Shown one piece after another: positions 1 to 11,087 of a stretch of 64,000 nucleotides of DNA; the first letter of the stretch is position 1; the number at the start of each line of letters is the position of its first letter. The DNA comes from Deltaproteobacteria bacterium (GTDB lineage: Bacteria; Myxococcota_A; UBA9042; PHBI01), in the NCBI GenBank assembly GCA_020632715.1, contig JACKFA010000003.1, positions 434,001 through 498,000 of the forward strand, read 5' to 3'. Both the position numbers and the translations under genes were made by a program. Below the pieces are notes generated by a model. The model did no database searches, was not told the DNA's origin, and was given only the letters and a program-made list of their open reading frames with translations.

Positions 1-911
1 ACGCCCTCGAGCTCGATCCGCGCGAGCTCGTCGGTGCGCTCGACGACCCGGATCCACGCGGCGGAGGCGGTGCACGCGACGACGGGCCCGCGGGGCGACA
101 GGCGGAGCGGGAGCGCCTCGTTGGCCGGCGCGAAACCACCGGGCGAGGGACCGCGCTCGGCGGCCGGCGGCGTGTCCGCGAGCTGGCTCGCGTCCTCGCG
201 GGCGATGAAGAGCGGGTCGGACTCGGGCCCCGCGAGGATCTCCACCACGATCGCCTGCGCGCCGCGCCGCGCCGGCTCGTCGAGAGCGCCCTTCACGTAG
301 CCGGCGACGGTGCCGATGAGCCGACAGCCGCCTGCGTCCGCGAAGAGGCGGATCGCCGGGAGCGGCGTCGGGGTCACCGAGCGGTCCGTCGGCCGGTCGG
401 ACTGGGGGCGCCGGAGGATCCGGTCGTAGAAGAACGCGATGGCGGCGGCGGCCTCGGTCCCGTCGCAGGCGCCGGCCTCCCGACACGTCGCGAGGGACGC
501 GACCGCCGCCCGGTGGTGGTCCTCGATGGCGAGCCCGAGCTGTCCGCGCGAGGGCCGCGACGCCTCGTCGGGCGCGAGGTGCTCGTCCGCGATCCGGAGC
601 TCCCGCGCGGCGACCTCGAGCTCGGCCTCGGCGAGCTCGACCCAGACGTCGCGCTTCGCGGGGAGCGGGGTGTGGGTGATCGCCTCCGAGTACGCGGCGC
701 GCATCCTCTCGTAGGTGAGCCTGCGCTCGGTCTCCGAGTGCGCGTCGCCGGTGGTCCCGTCGGCGGCGGTCGGGATCGGCGCCGCGAGGAGCGCTGCGCG
801 CTCGCCACGCGCGACGGCGAGCGGCACCTCGCCTGGCTCGGCCGCGACCGCCGCGGCCCCTGCGAACGACGCGACGAACGCCGCGAGCACGACGGCGGCG
901 TGGCGGGTCAC
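1..911 (-). CDS. Exported protein of unknown function, C terminus beyond window edge
   Basis: About 303 residues are visible; the 3' end lies beyond the left edge. The GTG start overlaps the TGA of the preceding gene (GTGA), which indicates translational coupling. Residues about 4-25 form an Ala/Val-rich hydrophobic stretch ending in AAVAAEP, which reads as a Sec signal peptide. A helical Glu/Leu-rich part follows (VELAEAELEVAAREL), and further on the motif LPLRLSPRGPVV. Both segments have counterparts in the upstream neighbour, so the two genes are tandem paralogues. I recognise no enzyme motif. The shared operon with a metallophosphatase lipoprotein suggests an envelope role, which is inference only. 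Confidence 0.7.
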   Translation of the reverse strand, partial: MTRHAAVVLAAFVASFAGAAAVAAEPGEVPLAVARGERAALLAAPIPTAADGTTGDAHSETERRLTYERMRAAYSEAITHTPLPAKRDVWVELAEAELEVAARELRIADEHLAPDEASRPSRGQLGLAIEDHHRAAVASLATCREAGACDGTEAAAAIAFFYDRILRRPQSDRPTDRSVTPTPLPAIRLFADAGGCRLIGTVAGYVKGALDEPARRGAQAIVVEILAGPESDPLFIAREDASQLADTPPAAERGPSPGGFAPANEALPLRLSPRGPVVACTASAAWIRVVERTDELARIELEG

Positions 912-2308
912 CGCGCCCCCTCGAGGTCGGCGAGCCGCACGATGAAGCGCCCGTCGGCGTTCGCGGCCTCGAGCCCCTTGATCTCGAGCGTGAGCGCCGT
1001 CTCCGTGCGCTCCGTCACCCGCACGAGCGCCGCGCGCGCGGCCCGCGCCACGATCGGCCCCGTCGCCGACAGCCGGAGCGGCAGCGGCTCGACCGCCGGG
1101 GTGAACACGCGCGTCGGCTCCGGCGGGCGCGCGAGCTCCGCCCTCGGCGCGTTGTCCTCGTGGCCGGCGGGGCCCCAGGACCACGGGCGCGCCGCCGCGC
1201 TCTTCACCCAGCCGTGGAAGGCGAGCGAGGTCGTGCCCCCGACGACGCTGACCCAGGCGCCCTCCTGGCGCATGGCCGTCGCGACGCCGCCGCGCTCGCC
1301 TGCCTCGCGGAAGCCGAGCACCGCCACGCGCTTGCCGCCCGGCGCGTCGTAGAGCGGCGTCCCCGGCTTCAGCGCGACCTGCCCGCCGCCGGCGCCGATG
1401 CCGCCACCGAGCACCGCGAGCGGGGCCGCCACGAGGTCCTCGCACGCGAGCTTCGCCTCCACCCGCCGCGGGGTCGCCCCCGGCCCGAGGTCCGCCCGCA
1501 CGACCACCTCGCCGTCGCTGGCCCGCGAGAGCGTGACCGGCGCCCCGTGGCGGAGCGCGACGAAGCCCCCCGCGACGACGTCGAGCTCGCGTCGGAGCAC
1601 GTAGCCGCCGCCGCCCGGGATCCACACGGGGCCCTCGAGCGCCGCCACGCGCACCTCGCTCGCGCCCCCGCGCCGCGCGGCCGGCGCGAGCGTCGCCGGC
1701 AGCTCGGCCGCGATCGTCCCGATCGGCTGCTTCCCGGCGGCGTCGGCGAACACGCGCCCACCGCGGAGGGGCGTCGCGAGGACGCAGCGCGCGACGTCCT
1801 CCTCGGGCGCCGACGCTCCCGAGAGCGCGGCGAGCTCTCGCCGCACGCCCGCGCAGGCGGCCACCGCCTCGGGGCAGCGCGCGAGCCCCTTCTGCACGCG
1901 CGCGGCCTTCTCCCGCACGTACACGACGAGCGGCTCGCGCATCCTGACGAGCTCCGCGTTCGGCTGCAGGAGCTCCCGCGCCGCCGTTTGCATCCGCTTC
2001 GCCAACGCGAGCTCCACCTCGAGGAGCTCCACGAGGATCGCCGGCTGCTCGGCCTCGGGCGCCGCCGCCGTCGCGCGCAGGTAGGCCTCCTCGAGCGCGC
2101 CGTGGAGCCGCGACTCCTCGTTCAGCGCCGCGATGAAGGCGCCTCGGAGCTCGTTCACCGTGGGCGCGTCCGCGACGGACGGCAGCGCGGTCGCGAGCAC
2201 GGCCGCTCGCGCCTCCCTGGCCGTCTCGAGCGGCGTCGCCGCGCCGGCCCGCGCCCCCGGGGCGAGCGCCACGAGGAGCGCCGCGGCGGCGACGCGGAGC
2301 GCGCTCAC
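908..2308 (-). CDS. Exported protein of unknown function, paralogue of the next gene
   Basis: A 466-residue protein starting at a GTG that overlaps the stop of the metallophosphatase gene (GTGA). The N terminus (ALRVAAAALLVALAPGARA) is a clear signal peptide. The first part is predicted helical (VELLEVELALAKRM). The middle holds glycine-rich beta-type sequence and an SH3-like stretch near GTPLYDAPGGKRVAVLGF, where bacterial SH3 domains often have LYDAPGG-type turns. The C-terminal segment contains LPLRLSATGPIVARAA, matching the downstream gene. I would call it a periplasmic protein with a possible SH3-type domain. The family is not recognised and no catalytic residues are evident. Confidence 0.75.
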   Translation of the reverse strand: MSALRVAAAALLVALAPGARAGAATPLETAREARAAVLATALPSVADAPTVNELRGAFIAALNEESRLHGALEEAYLRATAAAPEAEQPAILVELLEVELALAKRMQTAARELLQPNAELVRMREPLVVYVREKAARVQKGLARCPEAVAACAGVRRELAALSGASAPEEDVARCVLATPLRGGRVFADAAGKQPIGTIAAELPATLAPAARRGGASEVRVAALEGPVWIPGGGGYVLRRELDVVAGGFVALRHGAPVTLSRASDGEVVVRADLGPGATPRRVEAKLACEDLVAAPLAVLGGGIGAGGGQVALKPGTPLYDAPGGKRVAVLGFREAGERGGVATAMRQEGAWVSVVGGTTSLAFHGWVKSAAARPWSWGPAGHEDNAPRAELARPPEPTRVFTPAVEPLPLRLSATGPIVARAARAALVRVTERTETALTLEIKGLEAANADGRFIVRLADLEGAR

Positions 2309-3600
2309 TTCGTGTACTCCGTGCTCCACTGCTCGTTGCCGTCCTTGTCGAACGCCTTCGCCTCGAGCCGGTTCCCGACGAGGCGCACCCAGAAGAAGCC
2401 CTCGCGATCGTAGTCCTCGAAGAGCACCGGGTGGTACTTCGCGCCGTGGGCGGTCAGCTTCGACCCGGCCCCGCTCACGACGAAGGTCGTGCCGGGGCAG
2501 TCGTCGATGGGCACGAGCCACTGCCGGTCGTGATCGTGCCCGGCGAAGTAGAGGTCGACGTTGCCGCAGACGAGCGTGTCGAGCGCCTCCTGCACGCCGT
2601 CGCCCGTGACGACCTGCTGCAGATCCCCGAGCAGGTTCCCGACGAAGGGCAGGGCGGCGAGGAGGTCGGTGATCCCCTCCTCGAGCCCCTCGTAGGCGCC
2701 TGCGTCGCCGTGCCGCCCGTTCGAGATGAACGGGTGGTGGCCGAAGGCGACGCGCCACGTCTCCTCGGCGTCGTCGATCCTCTCGGCCTGGGTGTCGACC
2801 TGGATCCCGCTCCGCTGCTCCGCGATGGGGTTGCCGTAGCTCCAGACGAAGTCGTTCGTGTCGAGCGCGAAGAAGTGGGCCGGCCCCGCCGCGAAGTCGT
2901 AGTAGCGCGCCGGCATCCGCCACTTCGTCGACATCTGCGTGTACTGCACCTCGACGTCGCCGCGCTCGAACTCGGCGCCCGCCCCGGCGAACGTGTCGCC
3001 GAGGAACATCGAGAGGAAGCCGCCGTTGTCGTGGTTGCCGAGCACCGCGTAGAACGGCATGTCGATCGCCGCGTAGGGCCCCTCGAACTTCTCCTGCCAC
3101 TGCGCGTCCATGACGCTGGTCACGCCTGCGTCGTAGATGTTGTCGCCGACCATCAGCGCGAAGTCGCAGCCGAGCGCGTCGCAGCGCGACTTCACGACGC
3201 CCGCGACCTGCTTCTGCGTGTCGCTGCCCGTGCCCGTGTCGCCGAGCACGACGAAGCGCACCTCCGCGGGCGGCGGCGTCACCGTGTCCACGGCGGGCTC
3301 GGTGTCGACGGCCACTTCCGTGTCGACCGGCTCGAGCGTGTCGGAGACGGGCTTCGTGTCGGGCGCCGGCGCGGTGTCGACGGGCTCCACCGTGTCGGGC
3401 GCGGGCGTGGCGGTGTCCGGCGCGGGCTCGACGGTGTCGGCCGGGGTCACCGTGTCCGGCGTGATCACCGCCGCCGTGTCGGCCGCGACCGCGCTCGTGT
3501 CGGCCGGAGCGGCGGACTGGTCGCCGCCGCAGGACGCGGCCGCGCCGATCCCGAAGGCCGCGGTGATGGCGATGGCGAGCGGCTTGGTGAGCTTTCTCAT
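2305..3600 (-). CDS. Metallophosphoesterase lipoprotein (purple acid phosphatase-like)
   Basis: A 431-residue protein. The start at 3600 is chosen because it puts GGAG a few bases upstream and gives a compact lipoprotein signal with lipobox AAASC. After the cysteine comes a D/T/P-rich linker of about 85 residues with repeated DT pairs. The globular part carries the calcineurin-like metallophosphoesterase motifs in order: VVLGDTGTGSD, MVGDNIYDAG, VLGNHDNGG, FGHHPFISNGRHG and FAGHDHDRQW. Together these supply the dimetal ligands and the catalytic His of type-5 acid phosphatases. It probably hydrolyses phosphate esters at the outer envelope. It is first in a three-gene operon with two exported paralogues. 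Confidence 0.9.
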   Translation of the reverse strand: MRKLTKPLAIAITAAFGIGAAASCGGDQSAAPADTSAVAADTAAVITPDTVTPADTVEPAPDTATPAPDTVEPVDTAPAPDTKPVSDTLEPVDTEVAVDTEPAVDTVTPPPAEVRFVVLGDTGTGSDTQKQVAGVVKSRCDALGCDFALMVGDNIYDAGVTSVMDAQWQEKFEGPYAAIDMPFYAVLGNHDNGGFLSMFLGDTFAGAGAEFERGDVEVQYTQMSTKWRMPARYYDFAAGPAHFFALDTNDFVWSYGNPIAEQRSGIQVDTQAERIDDAEETWRVAFGHHPFISNGRHGDAGAYEGLEEGITDLLAALPFVGNLLGDLQQVVTGDGVQEALDTLVCGNVDLYFAGHDHDRQWLVPIDDCPGTTFVVSGAGSKLTAHGAKYHPVLFEDYDREGFFWVRLVGNRLEAKAFDKDGNEQWSTEYTK

Positions 3601-3733
3601 GGCGTCTCCGGCGCGTTCCCAGGCGGAGCGCGAGCCTACACGCGACCGCCCCCTCGCCGCCACGACGACGCGCGCCGAACCGCGGACCTCGCCGGTAACT
3701 CCGGGCGGCGGCGGCCATGTGCCCGCCCGCCCC

Positions 3734-3746
3734 GAGTGGTATCCTC
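3734..3746 (+). promoter_or_regulatory. Candidate promoter -10 region for the PI-PLC-like gene
   Basis: GAGTGGTATCCTC contains a TATCCT -10-like hexamer at 3740-3745, seven bases before the ATG at 3753. The spacing suggests a leaderless or near-leaderless transcript. The same 13 bases recur at 12371-12383 before the ketosynthase gene. No clear -35 is seen. Confidence 0.4.
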
Positions 3747-3752
3747 CTCGCG

Positions 3753-4808
3753 ATGGTCTCCGCTCACCCCATCGCCGGCCGCGCGCGGCGCGGGCGCCTC
3801 ATCGCGCTCGCCGCCACCCTGGCCGCCGTCACCGCCTGCGCCGCCGATGACGCCTCCGCCCCCGCCGGCCCGCGCCTCGACGAGCTCCAGGCCAAGGGCA
3901 CCCACAACAGCTACCACACCTTCGAGGGCGACCGCGCCCTCATCCCCGAGCTCGACTACCGCTTCGACCCGCTCGCGACGCAGCTCGGCGAGCAGGGCGT
4001 CCGCCAGCTCGAGCTCGACGTCCACCTCCAGCGCTCCTCGGGCGTCTTCGAGGTCTACCACGTCCCGCTCGTGGACGAGGGCACGACCTGCCGCCGCTTC
4101 ACCGACTGCCTCGGACAGATCCTCGCCTGGTCCGACAGCCAGGGAGGCGGCCACGTCCCCGTCTTCGTGTTCATCGAGCCCAAGGACGACGCCGCGCAGG
4201 TCGCCGCCGAGCTCGACAACCCCGACGGCGTCGACGAGCTCCTCCTCGCGGGCCACGTCGCCGAGATCGACGACGCCATCCTCGCCGTCATCCCGCGCGA
4301 CCGCCTCATCACCCCGGACGACGTCCGCGGCGACCACGCGACCCTCGCCGAGGCCGTCGCCACCGGCGCCGCCTGGCCGCGCCTCGACGCCGCCCGCGGC
4401 CGCTTCGCCTTCGTCCTCCTCGACCAGGCCAGCGCCCGCGAGGAGTACCGCCGCGGCGACGCCCACGATCTCTCGGGCCGCGTCATGTTCGTCGCCGGCG
4501 AGCCGGGGGATCCCGACGCCGCCGTCGCGATCCTCGACGACCCCGTGCGCGACGCCGACGCCATCGCCGCGGCCGTCGCCGCCCACCTGATCGTCCGCAC
4601 CCGCGCCGACGCCGAGGAGGGGCCCGAGCCCGCGCGCGCCGCGGCCGCGATGGCCCTCGGCGCCCACTTCATCTCGACCGACTACGCCCGCCCGGACCCC
4701 GACCGCGGCGATGGCTACGTCTTCGACCTCGGCGGCGCCGCCCCCGTGCGCTGCAACCCCATCTCGGCGACCGCGGCGTGCGACGCGGCCGCCCTCGAAG
4801 CACCCTGA
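3753..4808 (+). CDS. Ca2+-dependent phosphatidylinositol phospholipase C-like lipoprotein
   Basis: A 351-residue protein with signal peptide and lipobox-like TACAAD near residues 25-30. The mature start has the PI-PLC X-domain signature KGTHNSYH with the first catalytic His at residue 51. The second is in [10 protein letters not shown] at about residue 103, and acidic ligands lie nearby (ELDVHL, FIEPKDD). This resembles the Ca2+-dependent PI-PLC-C1 family (phosphodiesterase TIM barrel) and the length suits it. It should cleave a phosphodiester in a phospholipid or glycan at the cell surface; the substrate cannot be read from sequence. Divergent from the metallophosphatase operon. Confidence 0.88.
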   Translation: MVSAHPIAGRARRGRLIALAATLAAVTACAADDASAPAGPRLDELQAKGTHNSYHTFEGDRALIPELDYRFDPLATQLGEQGVRQLELDVHLQRSSGVFEVYHVPLVDEGTTCRRFTDCLGQILAWSDSQGGGHVPVFVFIEPKDDAAQVAAELDNPDGVDELLLAGHVAEIDDAILAVIPRDRLITPDDVRGDHATLAEAVATGAAWPRLDAARGRFAFVLLDQASAREEYRRGDAHDLSGRVMFVAGEPGDPDAAVAILDDPVRDADAIAAAVAAHLIVRTRADAEEGPEPARAAAAMALGAHFISTDYARPDPDRGDGYVFDLGGAAPVRCNPISATAACDAAALEAP

Positions 4809-4830
4809 GCCCGGACAAGGCGGAGGCCCC

Positions 4831-6888
<2,058 letters not shown>

Positions 6889-6891
6889 ACG

Positions 6892-7593
6892 CTACTCCGC
6901 GTCCGTGAAGCGGAAGCCGCGCGTGAGCCAGGGGAGCGGGACGAGGGCGTCGACCTGGTAGCGGTAGCCGCGGCCGGCGAAGCGCGCGCGCTTCCCGGGG
7001 CCGCGCTTCTTCTGGCTCGGCGCGAGGCTCGACGGCCAGATCGCGAAGGGCTCACCCGTGTCCTCGAGGGTCGTTCCGGCGTCGGGGCGGTCGCTCGCGG
7101 CGCGCGCGGCCGGGTCCTCCATCTCGCGCACGGTCGCGACGTGCTCGTAGACCTCGTCGAACACGAGGTACACACGCTCGGGGCCCGTGTCGTCGGGGAA
7201 GTACCAGGTGACGTCGTCCGGCACCCCCTCGACGCTGAAGCCGCGCCCGCGGACGACGTCCCCCTCGCGCTCGAGGGCGACCCGGAGCGCTGGGTCGAGG
7301 TGCGGCGTGTCCCCGGCCTCGGGCTCGTCGGCGCCCGCCTCGTCATCACCTTCGGACGGCGCCTCGGTTGGGGCGTCGTCGAGCGCCTCCTCCGCGGGTC
7401 GGCGCGGGCGCGGCCCCGCTGCGGGCGCGGGCGTCGGCACCGCTTCTGCGCGGGCTCCCGACACCGCGGCGGCCGGCGTCGGAGCCGGCCCGTCCTTCCC
7501 GCACCCGCCGATCGCGAGGAGCGCCGCCGCCACCATCGTCACCGCCGCGCGATCCCAGCCGCCGCGCGTCGTCGTCGTCGTCGCTCTCTCCAC
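6892..7593 (-). CDS. Lipoprotein of unknown function
   Basis: 233 residues. The GTG start at 7593 is favoured because GGAGGG lies just upstream on this strand and the resulting signal peptide is short and ends in lipobox LLAIGGC. A Pro/Ala/Glu-rich linker of about 70 residues follows. The folded C-terminal part has aromatic-rich stretches such as DDVTWYFPDD and GYRYQVDALVPLPWL. No family recognised. It is convergent with the YyaL gene, three bases apart, and divergent from the M14 peptidase. Confidence 0.75.
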   Translation of the reverse strand: MERATTTTTRGGWDRAAVTMVAAALLAIGGCGKDGPAPTPAAAVSGARAEAVPTPAPAAGPRPRRPAEEALDDAPTEAPSEGDDEAGADEPEAGDTPHLDPALRVALEREGDVVRGRGFSVEGVPDDVTWYFPDDTGPERVYLVFDEVYEHVATVREMEDPAARAASDRPDAGTTLEDTGEPFAIWPSSLAPSQKKRGPGKRARFAGRGYRYQVDALVPLPWLTRGFRFTDAE

Positions 7594-7653
7594 GGTCTCC
7601 CTCCGTTCCGGGCGGTCACAACGGCCGACCGCGCCGCGACCATCCCGTCGTCG

Positions 7654-7681
7654 TTGCGCGCGCCGCCGCCATCGCCATAAT
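7654..7681 (+). promoter_or_regulatory. Probable sigma-70 promoter for the M14 peptidase gene
   Basis: TTGCGC at 7654-7659 and CATAAT at 7676-7681 are separated by 16 bases. The -10 ends seven bases before the ATG at 7689, so the transcript would start at or next to the start codon and lack a Shine-Dalgarno leader. Confidence 0.55.
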
Positions 7682-7688
7682 CGCCCGC

Positions 7689-9407
7689 ATGGATCCACGT
7701 CTCGCCGCGCTCGCCCAGCCCTTCCGCGCCGACTACCTCGACTGGGACGGCGTCGACCGCCAGCTCGCCGCCTGGACGCAGGCCTTCCCCGACCTCTGCC
7801 GCGTCGAGCTCCTCGGCCGCACCGAGGGCGGGCGGGAGATCCCCGTGCTCGTCATCGGGCGCGATCCCGACCGCTACCGCCCGGCCGTCTGGATCGACGC
7901 CAACATGCACGCGAGCGAGCTCGCCGGCTCGAGCGTCGCCCTCGGCATCGCCGAGGACGTGCTCGCGCTCCACCTCGACCCCGAGCTCACGCTGCACGGC
8001 CTCTCCCGCGCCGCCTGCGACGTCGTCCGCGACGGGCTCTTCTACGTGCTCCCGCGCATGTCGCCCGACGGCGCCGAGCAGATCCTGAAGTCCGGCCGCT
8101 GGGTGCGCTCGGTCCCGCGCGATCCGCGCCACCACCAGCTCCACCCCCACTGGCTCCACGAGGACGTCGACGGCGACGGGCTCGCCCTCGCCATGCGCGT
8201 CCCCGATCCGGGCGGCGAGTACGTCGCCCTCGAGGGGCACCCGAGCGCGCTCCGCCCGCGCCTCGTCGAGGACGAGGGCCCGTTCTACCGCCTCTACCCC
8301 GAGGGGCGCGTCGCGGGCTTCGACGGCGACAGCGTCCCCGACCCGTGGTTCCTCTCCGACAACGCCACCGATCTCAACCGCAACTTCCCCGTCGAGTGGC
8401 GCTCGGAGCCGGACCAGGCCGGCGCCGGCCTCTACGCCATGTCCGAGGTCGAGGCGCACGCGGTCGTCGCCTACACCGCCGAGCGGCCGCACCTCTTCGC
8501 GTGGTTGAACCTCCACACCTACGGCGGCGTCTTCATCCGCCCGCTCGGCGACAAGCCCGACACCGCGATGGACGCGGAGGAGCTCGCCTACTACACGCAG
8601 CTCGCGCAGTGGGGCGAGGCGTTCACGGGCTACCCGACCGTCTCCGGCTTCGAGGAGTTCACCTACACCCCCGACAAGCCCCTCTACGGCGACATCATCG
8701 CCTGGGCGCACCGCGCGCGCGGCTGCTTCTCCTTCGTCGTCGAGCTCTGGGACCTCTTCGAGCAGCTCGGCCTCCCGCGCCCGAAGCGCTTCGTCGACCG
8801 CTACGAGCGGCTCGGGCGCGAGGAGCTCCAGAAGCTCGCGGCCTTCGACACCGAGCACAACGCGGGGCGCCTCTTCCCGGCGTGGCGCGAGGTCGAGCAC
8901 CCGCAGCTCGGGAAGGTCGAGGTCGGCGGCTTCGACCCGCGGATCGGCCTCTGGAACCCGCCGCCCGACCGGCTCGCCGGCATCGTGAGCGGCATGAGCG
9001 CCGTGATGCTCCGGGTCGCCGCGATGGCGCCGCGCGTCGTCGTGACGACGGAGGTCGTCTCCCACGACGGCGCCGCCGAGGTCGTCGTGAAGGTGGCGAA
9101 CCACGGCTACCTCCCGACCTACGTGCTCCCGTCGGCGAAGGCCCTGCCGATGAACGAGCCGCTCTGGCTCGAGGTCGTCGCCACGAGCCTCGCGGTCGAG
9201 CTCGCCGGGAGCCCGCGCGTGAAGCTCGGCCACCTCGAGGGGTGGGGGAGGGGGCGCTTCAACCCGGCGCAGTCCATCCTCTTCCCGCGGAGCCGGGGCA
9301 CGCGGAACGAGGCGGTCGCGCGCCTCCATACGCGCGGCCACGGCGGCGTCACGATCCGCGTCGGGAGCTGCCGCGTCGGCTTCCAGACCTTCACCGTCGA
9401 GGTGTGA
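7689..9407 (+). CDS. M14-family zinc carboxypeptidase
   Basis: A 572-residue protein without an obvious signal peptide. The first zinc ligands are in NMHASEL (HxxE) near residue 76. Substrate-binding residues are likely in DLNRNFPVEW, where carboxypeptidases have an Asn-Arg pair. The third zinc ligand is the His of LNLHTYGG, and the catalytic Glu is probably in FVVELWD. These motifs place it in M14. An extra C-terminal beta-rich domain of about 150 residues follows (VVVTTEVVSHDGAAEVVVKV), as in several bacterial M14 peptidases. It likely trims peptides or peptidoglycan stems; specificity is not determined. Confidence 0.9.
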   Translation: MDPRLAALAQPFRADYLDWDGVDRQLAAWTQAFPDLCRVELLGRTEGGREIPVLVIGRDPDRYRPAVWIDANMHASELAGSSVALGIAEDVLALHLDPELTLHGLSRAACDVVRDGLFYVLPRMSPDGAEQILKSGRWVRSVPRDPRHHQLHPHWLHEDVDGDGLALAMRVPDPGGEYVALEGHPSALRPRLVEDEGPFYRLYPEGRVAGFDGDSVPDPWFLSDNATDLNRNFPVEWRSEPDQAGAGLYAMSEVEAHAVVAYTAERPHLFAWLNLHTYGGVFIRPLGDKPDTAMDAEELAYYTQLAQWGEAFTGYPTVSGFEEFTYTPDKPLYGDIIAWAHRARGCFSFVVELWDLFEQLGLPRPKRFVDRYERLGREELQKLAAFDTEHNAGRLFPAWREVEHPQLGKVEVGGFDPRIGLWNPPPDRLAGIVSGMSAVMLRVAAMAPRVVVTTEVVSHDGAAEVVVKVANHGYLPTYVLPSAKALPMNEPLWLEVVATSLAVELAGSPRVKLGHLEGWGRGRFNPAQSILFPRSRGTRNEAVARLHTRGHGGVTIRVGSCRVGFQTFTVEV

Positions 9408-9431
9408 ACGTCGTTCACGCGTCGCGGCGAC

Positions 9432-10241
9432 TCAGTCGTCGTCGCGCGACGCCGCCATCGAGCGGAACGGGCGCGTGAAGGTCCACGTCGTCTCGGTCGA
9501 GAGCTCGGGCGTGAAGCGGTAGTCGTCGACGGCGAAGTCCTTCACGCCCTCCCGGCGGTCGACCCGCTCCTTCACGAGCCAGCGCGCCATGGCGCCGCGC
9601 GCCCGCTTCGCCATGAAGCTGATGACCTTCGGGCCGTCGCCCTTGTCCTCCTTGAAGGCGACGTCGAGGAAGCCGCCCGGAAGCGTCTTCGCCGGCTTCG
9701 GGATCACCTTCCAGTACTCGTTCGACGCGAGGTTCACGATCGTCGCGTCCGCGTGCCCCGCGACGCGCTTGCCGAGCTCCTTCGCCACGCGGTCGCCCCA
9801 GAACGCGTAGAGGTTCTTCCCGCGGCGCGTCGCGAGCGACGTCCCCATCTCGAGCCGGTACGCCTGCATGAGATCGAGCGGACGCAGCACACCGTAGAGC
9901 CCCGACAGGATCCCGAGGTGGTCCTGCGCCCACGCGAGGTCGGCGTCGTCGAGCGTGCCCGCGTCGAGCCCGACGTACACGTCGCCCGCGAACATGAGCG
10001 CCGCGGGCTTGCTGTTGTCCGCGGTGAACGGGGTCGCGAAGTCCTGGAAGCGCTGGTGGTTCAGCTCCGCGAGCGCCGGCGAGATGCTCATCAGCGCGGA
10101 GAGCTTCTTCGCGGAGAGCTTCCGCGTCGTCTTCATCAGCGTCTCGGTCTCGGCGAGCAGCGTCGGCTGCGTCACGGGCGGGAGCGAGCGCGCGACGGGG
10201 TCGAGATCGAGGGACTTCGCGGGGGAGAGGACGGCGAGCAT
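9432..10241 (-). CDS. yaaA: Peroxide stress protein YaaA (DUF328/UPF0246)
   Basis: 269 residues. It opens with MLAVLSPAKSLD, the hallmark N terminus of YaaA, and has SGLYGVLRPLDLMQAYRLEM and a conserved NLASNEYWKV segment, then FMAKRARG near the C terminus. The family limits free iron and DNA damage during hydrogen peroxide stress in E. coli. The length matches the usual 255-260 plus a short acidic tail. It is convergent with the M14 peptidase and lies 71 bases downstream of a membrane-protein gene on the same strand. Confidence 0.95.
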   Translation of the reverse strand: MLAVLSPAKSLDLDPVARSLPPVTQPTLLAETETLMKTTRKLSAKKLSALMSISPALAELNHQRFQDFATPFTADNSKPAALMFAGDVYVGLDAGTLDDADLAWAQDHLGILSGLYGVLRPLDLMQAYRLEMGTSLATRRGKNLYAFWGDRVAKELGKRVAGHADATIVNLASNEYWKVIPKPAKTLPGGFLDVAFKEDKGDGPKVISFMAKRARGAMARWLVKERVDRREGVKDFAVDDYRFTPELSTETTWTFTRPFRSMAASRDDD

Positions 10242-10312
10242 CGCGGGATCGGCTCCGGCACGAGACGTTCGGGGTGGCGGCGGGCGACGGCGTCGGCGCC
10301 CGCTCGCTTCTA

Positions 10313-11065
10313 TCACGAGTGCGGCGGCTTCGGCGCGGGTGGCGCTGGCACGGTCCCCGTCGCCGCGTCCCAGAACGCCTCGAGGAGGCGCGCGAGATCG
10401 GGCCCCGCGACCGTCATCACGTCGCCGAGGTGCGCCGCGAGGAACCCGGCCGACGGTGCGAACGGCTCGAACGTCGGGCCGATCGCCGCGGTGGGCGCGG
10501 CGAACCAGAGCCCGGTCGCCGGCTTGTCGCCGGGGCGCTCGAGCCCGAGGACCGTGCGCTCGCCGACCTCGCCGATGATCACGTGCGCGGGCGGCGAGCG
10601 CGGGCGCTGGCTCTTCCACACGCGCCCCTCCGCCGTGATCGTCGCCTTCCGGCCGTCCCAGCGGAGCTCCGCCGGCACGCTCACGGGCGTCATCACCGGG
10701 TCCCGGAGGCGCGCCGCCCACTCGATGAAGCGCCGCTTCCGGTGCTCGGCCAGCGGCACCACGAGGAGCGAGGCCGCGACGAGCACGCCGAGCACACCCC
10801 AGACGAGGTGCGCGCGCCCCTCGGCCACGAGCAGGAGGGCTATCCCCGCGAGCACGACCCGCGCGACGTTCCGCTGCGTGACGCCCGCGCGCCCGAGCTT
10901 GTAGCTCGGCATCGCGCCCGCGAGCGCCTCGAGCGGCTTCGAGAGCGCCCGCCAGCGCGAGCGGCGCTCGACGTACTTCGTCACGACGCCGGGGACGAGG
11001 AGCGGCGCCGCGTCGTCGTAGCGCGCCCGCTTCGGCGGCCGCTTCGGCTTCGGCTTCGACCCCAT
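10313..11065 (-). CDS. Membrane protein of unknown function
   Basis: 250 residues. The basic N terminus (GSKPKPKRPPKRARYDD) is cytoplasmic in character. Two adjacent hydrophobic segments at about residues 68-105 (VARVVLAGIALLLVAEG and LVWGVLGVLVAASLLVVPL) form a helical hairpin. A soluble domain of about 140 residues follows, beginning RRFIEWAARLRDPV, with beta character. No family recognised. It sits 22 bases after a DT-linker lipoprotein gene on the same strand and is probably cotranscribed with it. Confidence 0.75.
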   Translation of the reverse strand: MGSKPKPKRPPKRARYDDAAPLLVPGVVTKYVERRSRWRALSKPLEALAGAMPSYKLGRAGVTQRNVARVVLAGIALLLVAEGRAHLVWGVLGVLVAASLLVVPLAEHRKRRFIEWAARLRDPVMTPVSVPAELRWDGRKATITAEGRVWKSQRPRSPPAHVIIGEVGERTVLGLERPGDKPATGLWFAAPTAAIGPTFEPFAPSAGFLAAHLGDVMTVAGPDLARLLEAFWDAATGTVPAPPAPKPPHS

Positions 11066-11087
11066 CGAGCCGCCGCGCCGCGCGCGC

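Noticed and set aside
908..3718. Single 936-codon reading frame on the minus strand
   Set aside because: Only its last 466 codons are real. The upstream part is a shadow of the metallophosphatase gene in another frame.
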